From Allobosea lupini (GTDB taxonomy: Bacteria; Pseudomonadota; Alphaproteobacteria; Rhizobiales; Beijerinckiaceae): a stretch of DNA of 64,000 nt. This document shows, piece by piece, positions 26,785 through 35,269 of the stretch. Numbering within the stretch: the first letter of the stretch is position 1; the number at the start of each line of letters is the position of its first letter. The notes below the pieces were generated by a model. The model was not told where the DNA came from. It searched no databases and saw only the letters and a program-made list of their open reading frames with translations. The stretch covers positions 744,001 through 808,000 of the forward strand of contig NZ_FOAN01000001.1 in the NCBI RefSeq assembly GCF_900109525.1, given 5' to 3'. A program made the translations under genes and the position numbers.

Positions 26785-28143
26785 TCAGTTCTTGCGAACG
26801 ACCGGGCGGACTGGGATCGTCTCGGCCGGGTTGTCCCAGCGATAGGTCAGAGCGGCGGAGACGATGTGGATGTAAGGCTCGGCCTGGCCGGTATAGGACA
26901 CCGCCCGCAGCGACGGATTGAAGACTTGCTGCGGATTGTTCCCGGTGTAGTTCACCTTGGCCTTGTTGACGTGGATATAGGTGTAGCCGACGTCGAGCTT
27001 GAACTTCTCGGTGAGCTGGTAGCTCAGACCGGCGCTGAGCCAGAGCCGGTCGTTGTCCGAGATGAAGATCTGGCGGTTGTCGTCGTTCACGGCCGAGAGC
27101 TCGTAGGCCACACCGGCGCGGAGCGTCAGGTCGCGGCTGTACTTGTACTCGACACCGCCCGAGAAGAACCAGCTGTCGTCATACTGGAAGTTCAGGCTGG
27201 TGAGCGGGACGCCACCGGCGCGGGTCACGACCGGAATGTTGCGGAAGCGGCTCCAATTAGTCCACTCCACGCCGAGATGGGCCTGCCACTGGTCGTTGAT
27301 GACCTGCGAAACACCCAGCACGACCGAGTCGGGCAGGTTCAGGTTGGCCTTGACCGGAATGTAGCCGGTCGCCGCGCTCCGCAGGCTGCCTTCCAGCGTC
27401 TGCTTGACCGAGGAGCGGTAGGCCAGGCCGATCGTCGTGCCGTCGAGCGGGGTCAGCGTGGCGCCGAAGCGATAGCCGAAATCGATCGTGTCGCCTTGGA
27501 TGATGATCGGCGTCGCGGCCGCAGTGACGCCGTTGGCCTGCTTCAGGCTGGCCTTGAAATACTGGACCTGCAGCGCCGCGCCGATCGAGAGCCAGTCGTT
27601 GACCTTGTAGCCGATGGTCGGGGAGACGTTGATCGTCTGCACCTTGGCCGAGCGGCCGAAGACCTGCGCCGCGTTGACCTGGTTGTCGGGCTTCGAGCGC
27701 AGGCCGAACGGCGCGCCGGTGGTAAGACCGATCCAGAACCGGTCGGTCAGCTGCCAGGAGGAATAGGAGGCCGGGATGAAGGAGCCGTCGCCGCCGATAT
27801 TGCCGGTGCCGAGGGTGCTGCCGCCGGCGGCCTGGATCGGAACCGTGGCGCCCGCAGGGGTGCGCACCGTGGTCGTCGAAGTCGGCTGATAGTCGCCGTT
27901 GGCATAGAGATAGGTGAAGTTCCATTGGCTGTTGCGGCCCGGGAACATGGTGATCGTCGCCGGGTTCCAGGCCATCGAGCCCATGCCGATGCCGCCCGCC
28001 GCCGCGCCGGCATAGGCCATGCCGAGACCTTCGGCGCTCTGGCCCGAGCGGATCGCGAAGGAGCTCGCCGAAGCCGCGCCGGCCGCCAGCAGCGCCGAAA
28101 GCGAGACAGTGGCGGCGGCGGTGAGTTTCAGAAGGCTCTTCAT
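26785..28143 (-). CDS. OmpP1/FadL/TodX family outer-membrane hydrophobic-compound transporter
   Basis: Outer-membrane beta-barrel, 452 residues, with a signal peptide (MKSLLKLTAAATVSLSALLA...ASA, cleavage near 27). The mature N-terminus SSFAIRSGQSAEGLGMAYAG followed by WNPATITMFPG is the FadL hatch signature (including the NPA-like element). Family members carry long-chain fatty acids or aromatic hydrocarbons across the outer membrane. The C-terminus ends in alternating aromatic residues of a last strand but without a terminal Phe (…VVRKN). Transcribed alone, with its own terminator. Fatty-acid uptake would feed the neighbouring PHA synthase, but co-regulation is not shown. Confidence 0.88.
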   Translation of the reverse strand: MKSLLKLTAAATVSLSALLAAGAASASSFAIRSGQSAEGLGMAYAGAAAGGIGMGSMAWNPATITMFPGRNSQWNFTYLYANGDYQPTSTTTVRTPAGATVPIQAAGGSTLGTGNIGGDGSFIPASYSSWQLTDRFWIGLTTGAPFGLRSKPDNQVNAAQVFGRSAKVQTINVSPTIGYKVNDWLSIGAALQVQYFKASLKQANGVTAAATPIIIQGDTIDFGYRFGATLTPLDGTTIGLAYRSSVKQTLEGSLRSAATGYIPVKANLNLPDSVVLGVSQVINDQWQAHLGVEWTNWSRFRNIPVVTRAGGVPLTSLNFQYDDSWFFSGGVEYKYSRDLTLRAGVAYELSAVNDDNRQIFISDNDRLWLSAGLSYQLTEKFKLDVGYTYIHVNKAKVNYTGNNPQQVFNPSLRAVSYTGQAEPYIHIVSAALTYRWDNPAETIPVRPVVRKN

Positions 28144-28608
28144 CGCGGCGTCTTCCCCAGGCTGAGGTTCTTGTTGTGGTGGTTGCGGCGAAGCAGGCCG
28201 CGGAATCTGTCATCACCATGCCGCCTGCCGGATTACGCCGCAATCCCGCCTTGACCGCCTTCAAATCGCCATGCTCGATCGGCTTTCCGCATCGGCAGGG
28301 CCAAAAACGTGCAAAATGACCGCGTTTCGCGCCTCCTGCGGCAAAGCCAGCGCCCGAAAAGATAGTTTAGATGCGAACTATCGCGGGTTTCGCCATTGTG
28401 CGCCGCAGCATAGCCTTACCCGCCAGCGCCGAGTTCGGGCGCGCTTTCGTGACGAGCGTTGCATAAGCGCCACAACTCCCGGTCCGCCCGCAAGTATGGC
28501 ATGCGTCGCGCCGGGCTTGCATCGCAGGGGCAGTCCGCACAGGATCGGCGCGACCTTGGGTCTAACCTTACAAACCCTGTTTGAAACGATTGAAAAGGGG
28601 GAAACGAC
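28144..28608. other. 465-bp intergenic region between divergent genes
   Basis: Lies between the FadL-type gene (minus) and the FAH-family gene (plus) and must hold both promoters. I see no convincing ORF, RNA gene or strong palindrome; the part near 28370-28400 is slightly richer in AT. Confidence 0.4.
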
Positions 28609-29457
28609 GTGAAACTGGTTCGTTACGGTGCATTTGGTCAGGAGAAGCCCGGCCTTGTCGACTCTGCCGGCAAGCTGCGCGATCTCTCGGCGCATGTCTC
28701 CGACCTCGCCGGCGCAGCGCTCAAATCCGCTTCGCTCGCCAAGCTGAAGGCCCTCTCCCCCGAATCATTGCCGCTGGTCGAGGGCTCGCCGCGGATCGGC
28801 GCCTGCGTCGGCGATGTCCGCAATTTCATCGCAGTCGGCCTCAACTTCGCCGACCACGCCGCCGAGACCGGCGCGCCGATCCCTGCCGAACCGATCCTGT
28901 TCAACAAGGCGCCGAACTGCATCGTCGGCCCCAATGACGACGTGATCATCCCGAAGAACTCGAAGAAGACCGACTGGGAGGTCGAGCTCGCCATCGTGAT
29001 CGGCGATGGCGGCTCCTACATCGACGAGAAGGACGCGATGGCGGCGATCGCCGGATTCTGCGTCTGCAACGACGTCTCCGAGCGCGAATTCCAGACCGAG
29101 CGCGGCGGACAATGGGCCAAGGGCAAGGGCTGTCCGACCTTCGGCCCGCTCGGCCCCTGGCTGGTCACCCCGGACGAGATCGCCGACGTGCAGAATCTCG
29201 CCATGTGGCTCGAAGTCGACGGCGAGCGCGTCCAGAACGGCTCGACCAAGACGATGATCTTCGGCGCCGCCTATCTCGTCCACTACATCAGCCAGTTCAT
29301 GCAGCTCGATCCAGGCGACGTCATCACCACCGGCACCCCGCCCGGCGTCGGCCTCGGCTTCAAGCCGCCGCGTTTCCTCAAGGGTGGCGAGACCGTCGCC
29401 CTCGGCATCGAGGGCCTAGGCACGCAGAAGCAGCTCTTCAAGCCCTACGCAGGCTGA
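28609..29457 (+). CDS. Fumarylacetoacetate hydrolase (FAH) family protein
   Basis: Cytosolic metal-dependent C-C hydrolase/isomerase/decarboxylase-type protein, 282 residues. NFIAVGLNFADHAAETG near residue 71 is the catalytic His region; metal ligands are in DWEVELAIVIG near 123 (E-x-E) and CNDVSEREFQ near 153 (Asp); the C-terminus has TGTPPGVGLGFKPPRFLKGG. Closest overall to 2-hydroxyhepta-2,4-diene-1,7-dioate isomerase/ureidoglycolate lyase-type members; substrate not certain. Start is GTG at 28609 behind AAAAGGGGG; no upstream ATG is usable. Confidence 0.85.
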   Translation: MKLVRYGAFGQEKPGLVDSAGKLRDLSAHVSDLAGAALKSASLAKLKALSPESLPLVEGSPRIGACVGDVRNFIAVGLNFADHAAETGAPIPAEPILFNKAPNCIVGPNDDVIIPKNSKKTDWEVELAIVIGDGGSYIDEKDAMAAIAGFCVCNDVSEREFQTERGGQWAKGKGCPTFGPLGPWLVTPDEIADVQNLAMWLEVDGERVQNGSTKTMIFGAAYLVHYISQFMQLDPGDVITTGTPPGVGLGFKPPRFLKGGETVALGIEGLGTQKQLFKPYAG

Positions 29458-29479
29458 CGCTATCCTGCGCAGACGTGAA

Positions 29480-29511
29480 GGGCGCTGCCGGGCCTCCGGC
29501 AGCGCCCTTTT
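29480..29511 (+). terminator. Rho-independent terminator after the FAH-family gene
   Basis: 11-bp stem GGGCGCTGCCG / CGGCAGCGCCC followed by TTTT; placed between convergent genes. Confidence 0.8.
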
Positions 29512-29532
29512 CAATCCCGGCAGGCCGCGCGC

Positions 29533-30273
29533 CTACTGCTTCTGCAGCCAGTCGATCACTTCGGCCACCGCGACGCGTGGTGTCGTCTGATGGTCGGCCT
29601 CGACGACGAGGCGCGTGCCGGAATAAGCGGCGCGATCGTTCATCGCTGGGCGATCGCCCGTGCCGATCACCCAGAGCGTCGGAGCGCGGACACCGCTCGC
29701 CTGGGCAGCCTGGGCTGCCGGCCCCGAGGGATCGAAGAAGTTGAGATAGGCCTCGGCCGTGGTGGTGATGGGGAAGGTCCGGCCCTGGTTGAAGTCGAGG
29801 AACTTCGCCTTCTGCGCCCCCTGCCCGGCCGCGACCATCGCCCTGGCCTGCGCAAGACTCTCGCCGGTCTGGCTGGCGATGAAGTCCGGGCGATGCCCCG
29901 GCGCCAGCGCCACCACCGCGTCGACGCCGCCGACGCGAGCGGCATAGCCCATGGAGATGTTGGCGCCGAGGCTATGCCCGGCGAGCACGATCCGGGACGC
30001 TCCACCGGCCTTCAGCCGCGAGACGGCAGCCTGCACCTCCCCGAGCGTCTGGTCATAGGTCCTGTAGCCGGACGTCCAGGGCATCCTCGGCAGCAGGACG
30101 GTCGCGCCGCGCGCCTTCAGCGCCTGGGCCAAGGGCTGGAGCGGACCTTGCCCACCTGCCTTGCCGTGGATGAGCACCACGCCCGCGCTGCGCAGGTCGA
30201 ACGCCGAGGCGGGCGCCATCGCGCCGAGCGCGACCGCAGCCGAGAGCAATGGTACGAGCGCGCGGCGCCGCAT
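29533..30273 (-). CDS. Secreted alpha/beta hydrolase
   Basis: Exported hydrolase of 246 residues with a signal peptide (RALVPLLSAAVALGAMAPASAFD). Alpha/beta-hydrolase fold: oxyanion strand GVVLIHGKAGGQGPLQPLA, nucleophile elbow LAGHSLGANISMGYAA (Ser near residue 100), acid likely in WVIGTGDRPAMND, and His in VVEADHQTTPRV near the end. DUF3530/serine-aminopeptidase-like; substrate unknown. ATG at 30273 is used; a TTG three codons upstream is the alternative. Convergent with the FAH gene. Confidence 0.75.
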   Translation of the reverse strand: MRRRALVPLLSAAVALGAMAPASAFDLRSAGVVLIHGKAGGQGPLQPLAQALKARGATVLLPRMPWTSGYRTYDQTLGEVQAAVSRLKAGGASRIVLAGHSLGANISMGYAARVGGVDAVVALAPGHRPDFIASQTGESLAQARAMVAAGQGAQKAKFLDFNQGRTFPITTTAEAYLNFFDPSGPAAQAAQASGVRAPTLWVIGTGDRPAMNDRAAYSGTRLVVEADHQTTPRVAVAEVIDWLQKQ

Positions 30274-30402
30274 TGCTCGCAATGTCTAAGAGAGCCCTTG
30301 CACGACAAGCCTTCTCCTCATTTTCCGACGATAGCTTTCCGACTATGGGGGCAAGACCGCCCGACGGAGGATCCTGGACCGGATCTGGCCTGGACAGGTC
30401 GC

Positions 30403-30447
30403 AAGAAAAAGCGCTGCCGGGGCTGTTCGACCTCACCCCGGCAGCGC
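30403..30447 (-). terminator. Rho-independent terminator (minus strand)
   Basis: 12-bp stem GCGCTGCCGGGG (30411-30422) / CCCCGGCAGCGC (30436-30447); on the minus strand followed by TTTTTCTTGC. It lies 27 bp after the stop of the small ORF 30475-30690 and so supports that ORF, or it ends the argC transcript. Confidence 0.8.
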
Positions 30448-30474
30448 TGGCAGCCGTACCCTGGCACGGCTGCT

Positions 30475-30690
30475 TCAGTCTCTGAGACGCCCATCCGGGC
30501 TTGGAAACTTGAGCACTTTCGCCGATGCCGTCATCGGCACGCCGGCCGGGGTGTCAGACGCACCGTCTCGCCGGACGGCGAGATCGAGCCCGTCCTGAGC
30601 CGGCCGCTCGATGTTCACCCCGGCGCGCTTGCGCTCAAACCTGCGCCGGCTGCGCGCGAGGCGCGCCCCCAACGTATCGAATCCCGGCAT
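30475..30690 (-). CDS. Small hypothetical basic protein
   Basis: Possible gene for a 71-residue, Arg-rich protein (RRFERKRAG) with no recognised domain; ends KVLKFPSPDGRLRD. Support is circumstantial: AGGAG and GGGGGCG precede the ATG at 30690, a strong terminator follows the stop by 27 bp, and a CCCCCA-N2-TGGGGG palindrome lies 62 bp upstream in the same orientation as at two other small ORFs in this window. It could also be non-coding RNA between the palindrome-linked promoter and the terminator. Confidence 0.45.
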   Translation of the reverse strand: MPGFDTLGARLARSRRRFERKRAGVNIERPAQDGLDLAVRRDGASDTPAGVPMTASAKVLKFPSPDGRLRD

Positions 30691-30752
30691 CGAATCGCCC
30701 CCGCTCTCCTGCCGCCTGACTCAGCTATGATCGCAAGCAGACATGGCCGCAT

Positions 30753-30767
30753 CCCCCATTTGGGGGG
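30753..30767 (-). promoter_or_regulatory. CCCCCAAATGGGGG palindrome, copy 1
   Basis: On the minus strand CCCCCCAAATGGGGG, symmetric as CCCCCA-N2-TGGGGG. A weak -10-like GATCAT begins 21 nt past the core (30732-30727). The downstream minus-strand ORF starts at 30690. Same element as at 40717 and 40779; the binding protein is unknown. Confidence 0.55.
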
Positions 30768-30825
30768 TGCAGCCATTGTTTCGCCATGAGCGAGGGCAGG
30801 ATTCGAGCGGACCTGGAGGCTGGCG

Positions 30826-31758
30826 TCAGCCCTCCGGCAGGCCGAGCATCAGGCGGATGTTCTGGACAGCGGCGCCGGACGCGCCCTTGCCGAGATTATC
30901 GAGGCGGGCGACGAGCACGGCCTGGCCGAGATCGGCATTGCCGTAAACGCGCAGCTCGAGCTTGTTGGTGTCGTTGAGGGCCTCCGGCTCGAGCTTGCCG
31001 CCAGCTTCCGCCGGCAGGACGCCGACATAGGTCGAGCCGGCATAGCGCTCGGCCAAGGCCGCTTCGAGATCGGCAGGCGTCGGCTTGGCGGGCAGCGTGT
31101 CGAGATGCAGCGGCACTGAAACCAGCATGCCCTGCCGGAAATTGCCGACCGAAGGCACGAAGATCGGCCGCCGCTCCAGCCGCGAATAGACCTGCAGCTC
31201 GGGCAGGTGCTTGTGCTTGAGACCGAGGCCGTAGAGCTCGAAATCGGGCGCCGTGCCGGCCTCATAGGCCTCGATCATGCTCTTGCCGCCGCCGGAATAG
31301 CCGGAGACCGCATTGACGGTAACGGGATAGTCGGCCGGCAGCAGCCCGGCATCGACGAGCGGGCGCAGCAGCGCGATGCCGCCGGTGGGGTAGCAGCCGG
31401 GATTGGCAACCCGGTTGGCGTTGGCGACCTTCTGGGCGAAACCCGGCTCGAGCTCGGCGAAGCCATAGGTCCAGCCGGCTGCGACCCGATGGGCGGTCGA
31501 GGCGTCGACGATCTTCGGCGCGCTGCTGCCGAGCTCGTCAGCGAGCGCGACGGATTCTTTGGCCGCATCGTCGGGCAGGCAGAGCACGACGAGATCGACA
31601 TCGGCCATCATCGCCTTGCGGGCGGCAGGGTCCTTGCGCTTGTCGGGATCGATGCTCTTGACCACGACTTCCGCCACATCGGCGAGACGCTCGCGGATTC
31701 CGAGCCCGGTCGTGCCGGCTTCGCCGTCGATGAAGATGGATTTCAGGTTCTGGCTCAT
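30826..31758 (-). CDS. argC: N-acetyl-gamma-glutamyl-phosphate reductase, type 2
   Basis: NADPH-dependent third step of arginine/ornithine synthesis. At 310 residues it is the short type 2 form. IFIDGEAGTTGLGIRERLAD near the N-terminus is the nucleotide loop, the catalytic Cys is in VANPGCYPTGGIALLRP near residue 118, and the conserved His in GLKHKHLPELQVY near 175. ATG at 31758 with GCGAGGGTCC upstream. Stands apart from other arg genes; agmatinase lies 0.9 kb upstream. Confidence 0.94.
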   Translation of the reverse strand: MSQNLKSIFIDGEAGTTGLGIRERLADVAEVVVKSIDPDKRKDPAARKAMMADVDLVVLCLPDDAAKESVALADELGSSAPKIVDASTAHRVAAGWTYGFAELEPGFAQKVANANRVANPGCYPTGGIALLRPLVDAGLLPADYPVTVNAVSGYSGGGKSMIEAYEAGTAPDFELYGLGLKHKHLPELQVYSRLERRPIFVPSVGNFRQGMLVSVPLHLDTLPAKPTPADLEAALAERYAGSTYVGVLPAEAGGKLEPEALNDTNKLELRVYGNADLGQAVLVARLDNLGKGASGAAVQNIRLMLGLPEG

Positions 31759-31856
31759 CGGACCCTCGCAAGGCGTCTGGTGGAAGCGGACGGAACTGGT
31801 TGGCTGGCTCTGGAACTTGGCCTTGTCGCAAGAGCGGACATCAGTTTTGCGACGGG

Positions 31857-31884
31857 CATAAAAAAACCGCGCTCGGGGCGCGGT
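31857..31884 (-). terminator. Rho-independent terminator downstream of the frameshifted kinase
   Basis: ACCGCGC (31866-31872) pairs with GCGCGGT (31878-31884); on the minus strand it runs into TTTTTTTATG. Lies between the kinase remnant and argC. Confidence 0.8.
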
Positions 31885-32005
31885 CGCGGGCGTTCGGGCT
31901 GGAAGCCGAGCGTCATCGCGTGCGCGCCGGAGCGGCCTGTTCACTGCGACGTCGGGTCGGGTTCGTGGTCATGCCGGGGCTATATGTTCCCTGCCTGGCG
32001 GCCTG

Positions 32006-32520
32006 TCAATCGGCGCTGTACACCAAGGACGCCAGTCGGTCCTCGATCAGGCGCAGGGCGTCCTCGACCGAAAGGACAGCCGTGTCGACGATCAGCCGGT
32101 CGCCCGTCCAGGGCTGATAATCACGTGTCTCCACCGAAGCCCAGTCCGGGAGGACAAATCCCGGAATATCGGGCTGCCGCTGCTCGACCCTGCGGCGATG
32201 CTCCGCCTTGTCGGAACAGACGACCTCGATGTCGAGATGCGGCACGGCCGAGGCGCGACCAAGCTGGCGCCATGCCGCCCTGCTCTCGGCGACCGGGTTC
32301 ACGCAATCGGCCACGACGGCGACGCCGAGCGAAAGGTTCTCGCCGGCGATAGCGAAGGCCATAGTGTAGCCCGCTGCGCCGATGTCGTTGCCCGGCAGTG
32401 CCTTGCGCATCACGTGCTCGATGCTGTCGATGCGCAGATAAGCCCCGACCGCCTCGTCGCGAGCTCGCGGGCAAGAGTCGTCTTGCCCGTGCCGGGAAGT
32501 CCACTGAAGACGATCAGCAC
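32006..32520 (-). pseudogene. P-loop AAA-type kinase, interrupted by a frameshift
   Basis: Encodes a small nucleotide-kinase-like P-loop protein of ~170 residues. From a GTG at 32520 (GGGGACATCC upstream) the frame reads VLIVFSGLPGTGKTTLAREL, a clear Walker A, but runs into a stop near 32410. The rest of the family sequence (GAYLRIDSIEHVMRKALPG, then VVADCVNPVAESRAAWRQLG and EVVCSDKAEHRRRVE) continues in the neighbouring frame to 32006. The switch lies around 32452-32466, where one base too few or two too many would explain it. The downstream part has no start of its own before the Walker A. Either a true pseudogene or a sequencing error; codon use past the break is normal, hinting at a recent or artefactual event. 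Confidence 0.75.
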
Positions 32521-32615
32521 GGATGTCCCCGCTCGTTCGAGGCTGATTTTTCCAGTCGTAGAAAGCGCTTGATGCTTATCCTTGTCGGGATGATTCAAGC
32601 GCCTCGCAACTCGAT

Positions 32616-33572
32616 TCAACCCGCCTTCTTCAGCGCCAGCGCCTGGAGATAGTGCTGCGCCACCGCCGCGCCCGCGATCGCGGTCGCATCGGCATGGTCG
32701 TAGGGCGGCGAGACCTCGACGATGTCCATGCCGCGGAAGTCGAGATCGCGGATCGCCCAGACCAGGCGCAGCGCTTCCGCCGAAGAGAAGCCGCCGGCGA
32801 CCGGCGTGCCGGTACCCGGCGCGAAGGCCGGATCGAGCGCGTCGATGTCGAAGGTGAGATAGGCCGGCCCCTGCCCCACGCGCTCCCTGATCCGCGCGGC
32901 GATGCCGTCGACGCCGAGCGCATGCGCCTGATAGGCATCGATCACCGTGATCCCGCAATCGCGCGGCGCGACTGTGCGGATGCCGACCTGGATCGAGCGC
33001 TCGGTGTCGATCAGCCCCTCGCGCACCGCCTCGAGCACGAAGGTACCGTGGCTGATCGCGCCGACGCCGTCGTCCCAGGTGTCCTGATGGGCATCGAACT
33101 GGACGATGGCGAGCTTGCCATGGCGGGCGACATGGGCGCGCAGCAGCGGCAAGGTGATGAAATGGTCGCCGCCGAGGGTGACGAGCTGGGCACCGCTGGC
33201 AATGATCGCCGCCGCTTCGTTTTCGATGGCGCGGGCGCACCCCTGCAGGTCGCTGCGCGGCAGCAGGCAGTCGCCATAGTCGACCACGGCGAGCGTCTCG
33301 AACGGGTCAATCCGCGAGGGGTATTGCGCATCGCCGTCGAAGATCGCGCTGACCCGGCGCATAGCCTGCGGTCCGAAGCGGGTGCCGGGCCGGTTCGAGA
33401 CCGCAAGATCGAAGGGCACGCCCCAGACCACGGCATCGCAGCCGGCGACGTCCTTGCTGTAGCGGCGCCGCATGAAGGAGAGCGCGCCGGCATAGGTCGG
33501 GTCGTGGGCCGGCCCCTTGCGGTCGCCGGTGAAGGCGTGGTCGATCGTCGGGGTTTCGGCAGGTTCGGTCAT
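32616..33572 (-). CDS. speB: Agmatinase (ureohydrolase family)
   Basis: Mn-dependent ureohydrolase, 318 residues, probably agmatine to putrescine plus urea; guanidinobutyrase or similar activity cannot be excluded. Manganese ligands are visible: LGGDHFITLPLLRA (near residue 133), QFDAHQDTWDD (near 157), and DIDALDPAFAPGTGTPVAGG (near 246). N-terminus GPAHDPTYAGALSFMRRRYS is typical of agmatinase. Upstream on the same strand is a 92-residue membrane protein whose stop is 21 bp away. Confidence 0.88.
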   Translation of the reverse strand: MTEPAETPTIDHAFTGDRKGPAHDPTYAGALSFMRRRYSKDVAGCDAVVWGVPFDLAVSNRPGTRFGPQAMRRVSAIFDGDAQYPSRIDPFETLAVVDYGDCLLPRSDLQGCARAIENEAAAIIASGAQLVTLGGDHFITLPLLRAHVARHGKLAIVQFDAHQDTWDDGVGAISHGTFVLEAVREGLIDTERSIQVGIRTVAPRDCGITVIDAYQAHALGVDGIAARIRERVGQGPAYLTFDIDALDPAFAPGTGTPVAGGFSSAEALRLVWAIRDLDFRGMDIVEVSPPYDHADATAIAGAAVAQHYLQALALKKAG

Positions 33573-33593
33573 CTCGAAAAATCCGTCGGGAAG

Positions 33594-33872
33594 TCAGCGC
33601 CGGCCGTTCAGCCAGACATAGAGGCACCAGGGCAGGATCAGGGCGAGCCCGGTCAGGACGAGCCGCAGCGTCGTCCAGGCGACCGGATATTGCAGCGCCC
33701 TGCCGTCGAGCTCCGGCACGCCATGGATCAGGCCGAGCGCGAAGGCCGGCGCCAGGAAGACGATCAGTGCATTGACGATGCGACGGCCGCGCGGCAGGTC
33801 GCTGCGCGCCAGCGCGAGCAACGCCGGCACCGCGACCATGCCGAAGGCGATCAGGACGAACAGGGCGCGCAT
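33594..33872 (-). CDS. Small hypothetical membrane protein
   Basis: 92 residues with three predicted membrane helices (LFVLIAFGMVAVPALLALA; IVNALIVFLAPAFALGLI; LVLTGLALILPWCLYVWL). No family recognised. It is 21 bp upstream of speB on the same strand, so co-transcription is likely. ATG at 33872; GGAAG lies just upstream. Confidence 0.65.
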   Translation of the reverse strand: MRALFVLIAFGMVAVPALLALARSDLPRGRRIVNALIVFLAPAFALGLIHGVPELDGRALQYPVAWTTLRLVLTGLALILPWCLYVWLNGRR

Positions 33873-34152
33873 TGGGGGCTTCCGTTGGCGGCTTCCGGTT
33901 GAACAGGACGGCAGCCGATTTAGCACGGCCAGCTTGCAGCTCCAGCCGTCTGCGGCTGCTGTCGCAGCCGATTCTGTCGTTGGGCCGCCCGACCTTGCCT
34001 CACCGCCTCGTGAGTGCCGCGGCACGGCTTCGTGATTAGGGCCTCACGACAAGGCCACAGCTTGGTCGATTTGGAGGCGGCAGAGTCGATTGCCGCCCAC
34101 CAGGTGCGGCCTATGGCCTTGATCACTTGCTATCGCGACTTTGGAGGCTGTC

Positions 34153-34461
34153 ATGACAAAGACCCTGATCGCAGCACTCGCTTTGGCCGGCTCCTTCGGG
34201 AGTTTCGCGCTCCAATCGCCGGCATCGGCTGCCGTCGGCGGCTCAGGCACTCACGGCCTGATCACCACCGCCGCGAGCAACCGGACGATGCAGAACCAGC
34301 ACATGACCCAGCCCCCGGCGGACCCGCAGACGCAGGCCTACCCGGTCTACCACGACTCGCCGACGGCAACCTGGTACTCGCCGCCGATGAACCGGATGCC
34401 CTGCCATTTCACCGAGGCCTTCGTCGAAGGGCGGATGCGGCAGGTCGAAGTCTGCAACTGA
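34153..34461 (+). CDS. Small hypothetical secreted protein
   Basis: 102 residues with a signal peptide (MTKTLIAALALAGSFGSFAL...ASA, cleavage near 27). The mature part is Pro/Thr/Tyr-rich and has two cysteines near the C-terminus (MPCHFTEAF and VEVCN). No domain recognised. ATG at 34153 behind GGAGG. Ends 1 bp before the convergent SDR stop. Confidence 0.7.
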   Translation: MTKTLIAALALAGSFGSFALQSPASAAVGGSGTHGLITTAASNRTMQNQHMTQPPADPQTQAYPVYHDSPTATWYSPPMNRMPCHFTEAFVEGRMRQVEVCN

Positions 34462-34462
34462 C

Positions 34463-35218
34463 TTAGCGACCGCCGCCGACCCGGATGATCGAGCCGACCA
34501 TGTAGGACGCAGCCTCGGAGAGCGCGAACAGCACGGCTTCGGCGATCTCCTCCGGCTCGGCGACCCGCTTCAGCGGGATCGTCGGGGCGATGCGGTCGAC
34601 GCGGCCGGCATCGCCGGTCGAAAGCGCGTGGATATCCGTCTGCGTCATGCCAGGTGCCACCGCGTTGACACGGATGCCGGCCGGAGCGAGCTCGATCGCG
34701 AGGCCGATGGTCATGGAGTCGACCGCCGCCTTCGAGGCGGCGTACCAGACGTATTCGTTGGGCGAGCCGAGCCCGGCGGCGATCGAGGAGATGTTGACGA
34801 TGGCGCGGTTCTTCGCGCCATCGTTGGCGAGCAGGGCCTGTGCCGCCTCGCGCGCCACAAGGATCGCGCCGGTGACGTTGAGGTCGATGCAGGCGCGGAT
34901 GACCTGCGGATCCGACTTGGCAAGCGGACTGCTCTTGCCGGTGATGGCAGCGTTGTTGACGACCGCAGTCAGCGGGCCGAGCGCCGCCTTGGCCTCCGCG
35001 AAGACGCGGGCAATGTCGGCGAGGTTTCCCATGTCGCCCTGGATCGCGACCGCCCTCGCCCCCGCCCGGCCGCAGGCTGCGACGACATCGGCCGCTGCCT
35101 GCGCATTGCCCTGATAGTTGACGGCAACGTCATAGCCGCGCCCGGCGGCAAAGCGGCAGACCGCGGCGCCGATGCCGCGGCTGCCGCCGGTGACGAGAAG
35201 GACGGGACGGTCGGACAT
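34463..35218 (-). CDS. Short-chain dehydrogenase/reductase (SDR)
   Basis: NAD(P)-dependent oxidoreductase, 251 residues, classical SDR: TGGSRGIGAAVCRFAAGRGY at residues ~10-30, NNAAITG near 88, catalytic Ser in VNISSIAAGLG near 145, YAASKAAV (Tyr/Lys) near 160. It is the last gene of the NIPSNAP-TRAP operon, 51 bp after dctP, so it likely acts on the imported carboxylic acid or a derivative. AGGAGCGCC precedes the ATG at 35218. Confidence 0.88.
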   Translation of the reverse strand: MSDRPVLLVTGGSRGIGAAVCRFAAGRGYDVAVNYQGNAQAAADVVAACGRAGARAVAIQGDMGNLADIARVFAEAKAALGPLTAVVNNAAITGKSSPLAKSDPQVIRACIDLNVTGAILVAREAAQALLANDGAKNRAIVNISSIAAGLGSPNEYVWYAASKAAVDSMTIGLAIELAPAGIRVNAVAPGMTQTDIHALSTGDAGRVDRIAPTIPLKRVAEPEEIAEAVLFALSEAASYMVGSIIRVGGGR

Positions 35219-35269
35219 GCTGACGGCGCTCCTGTGAAGTCAGTGCGAGATTTGGATGGAGGCCGAGCC

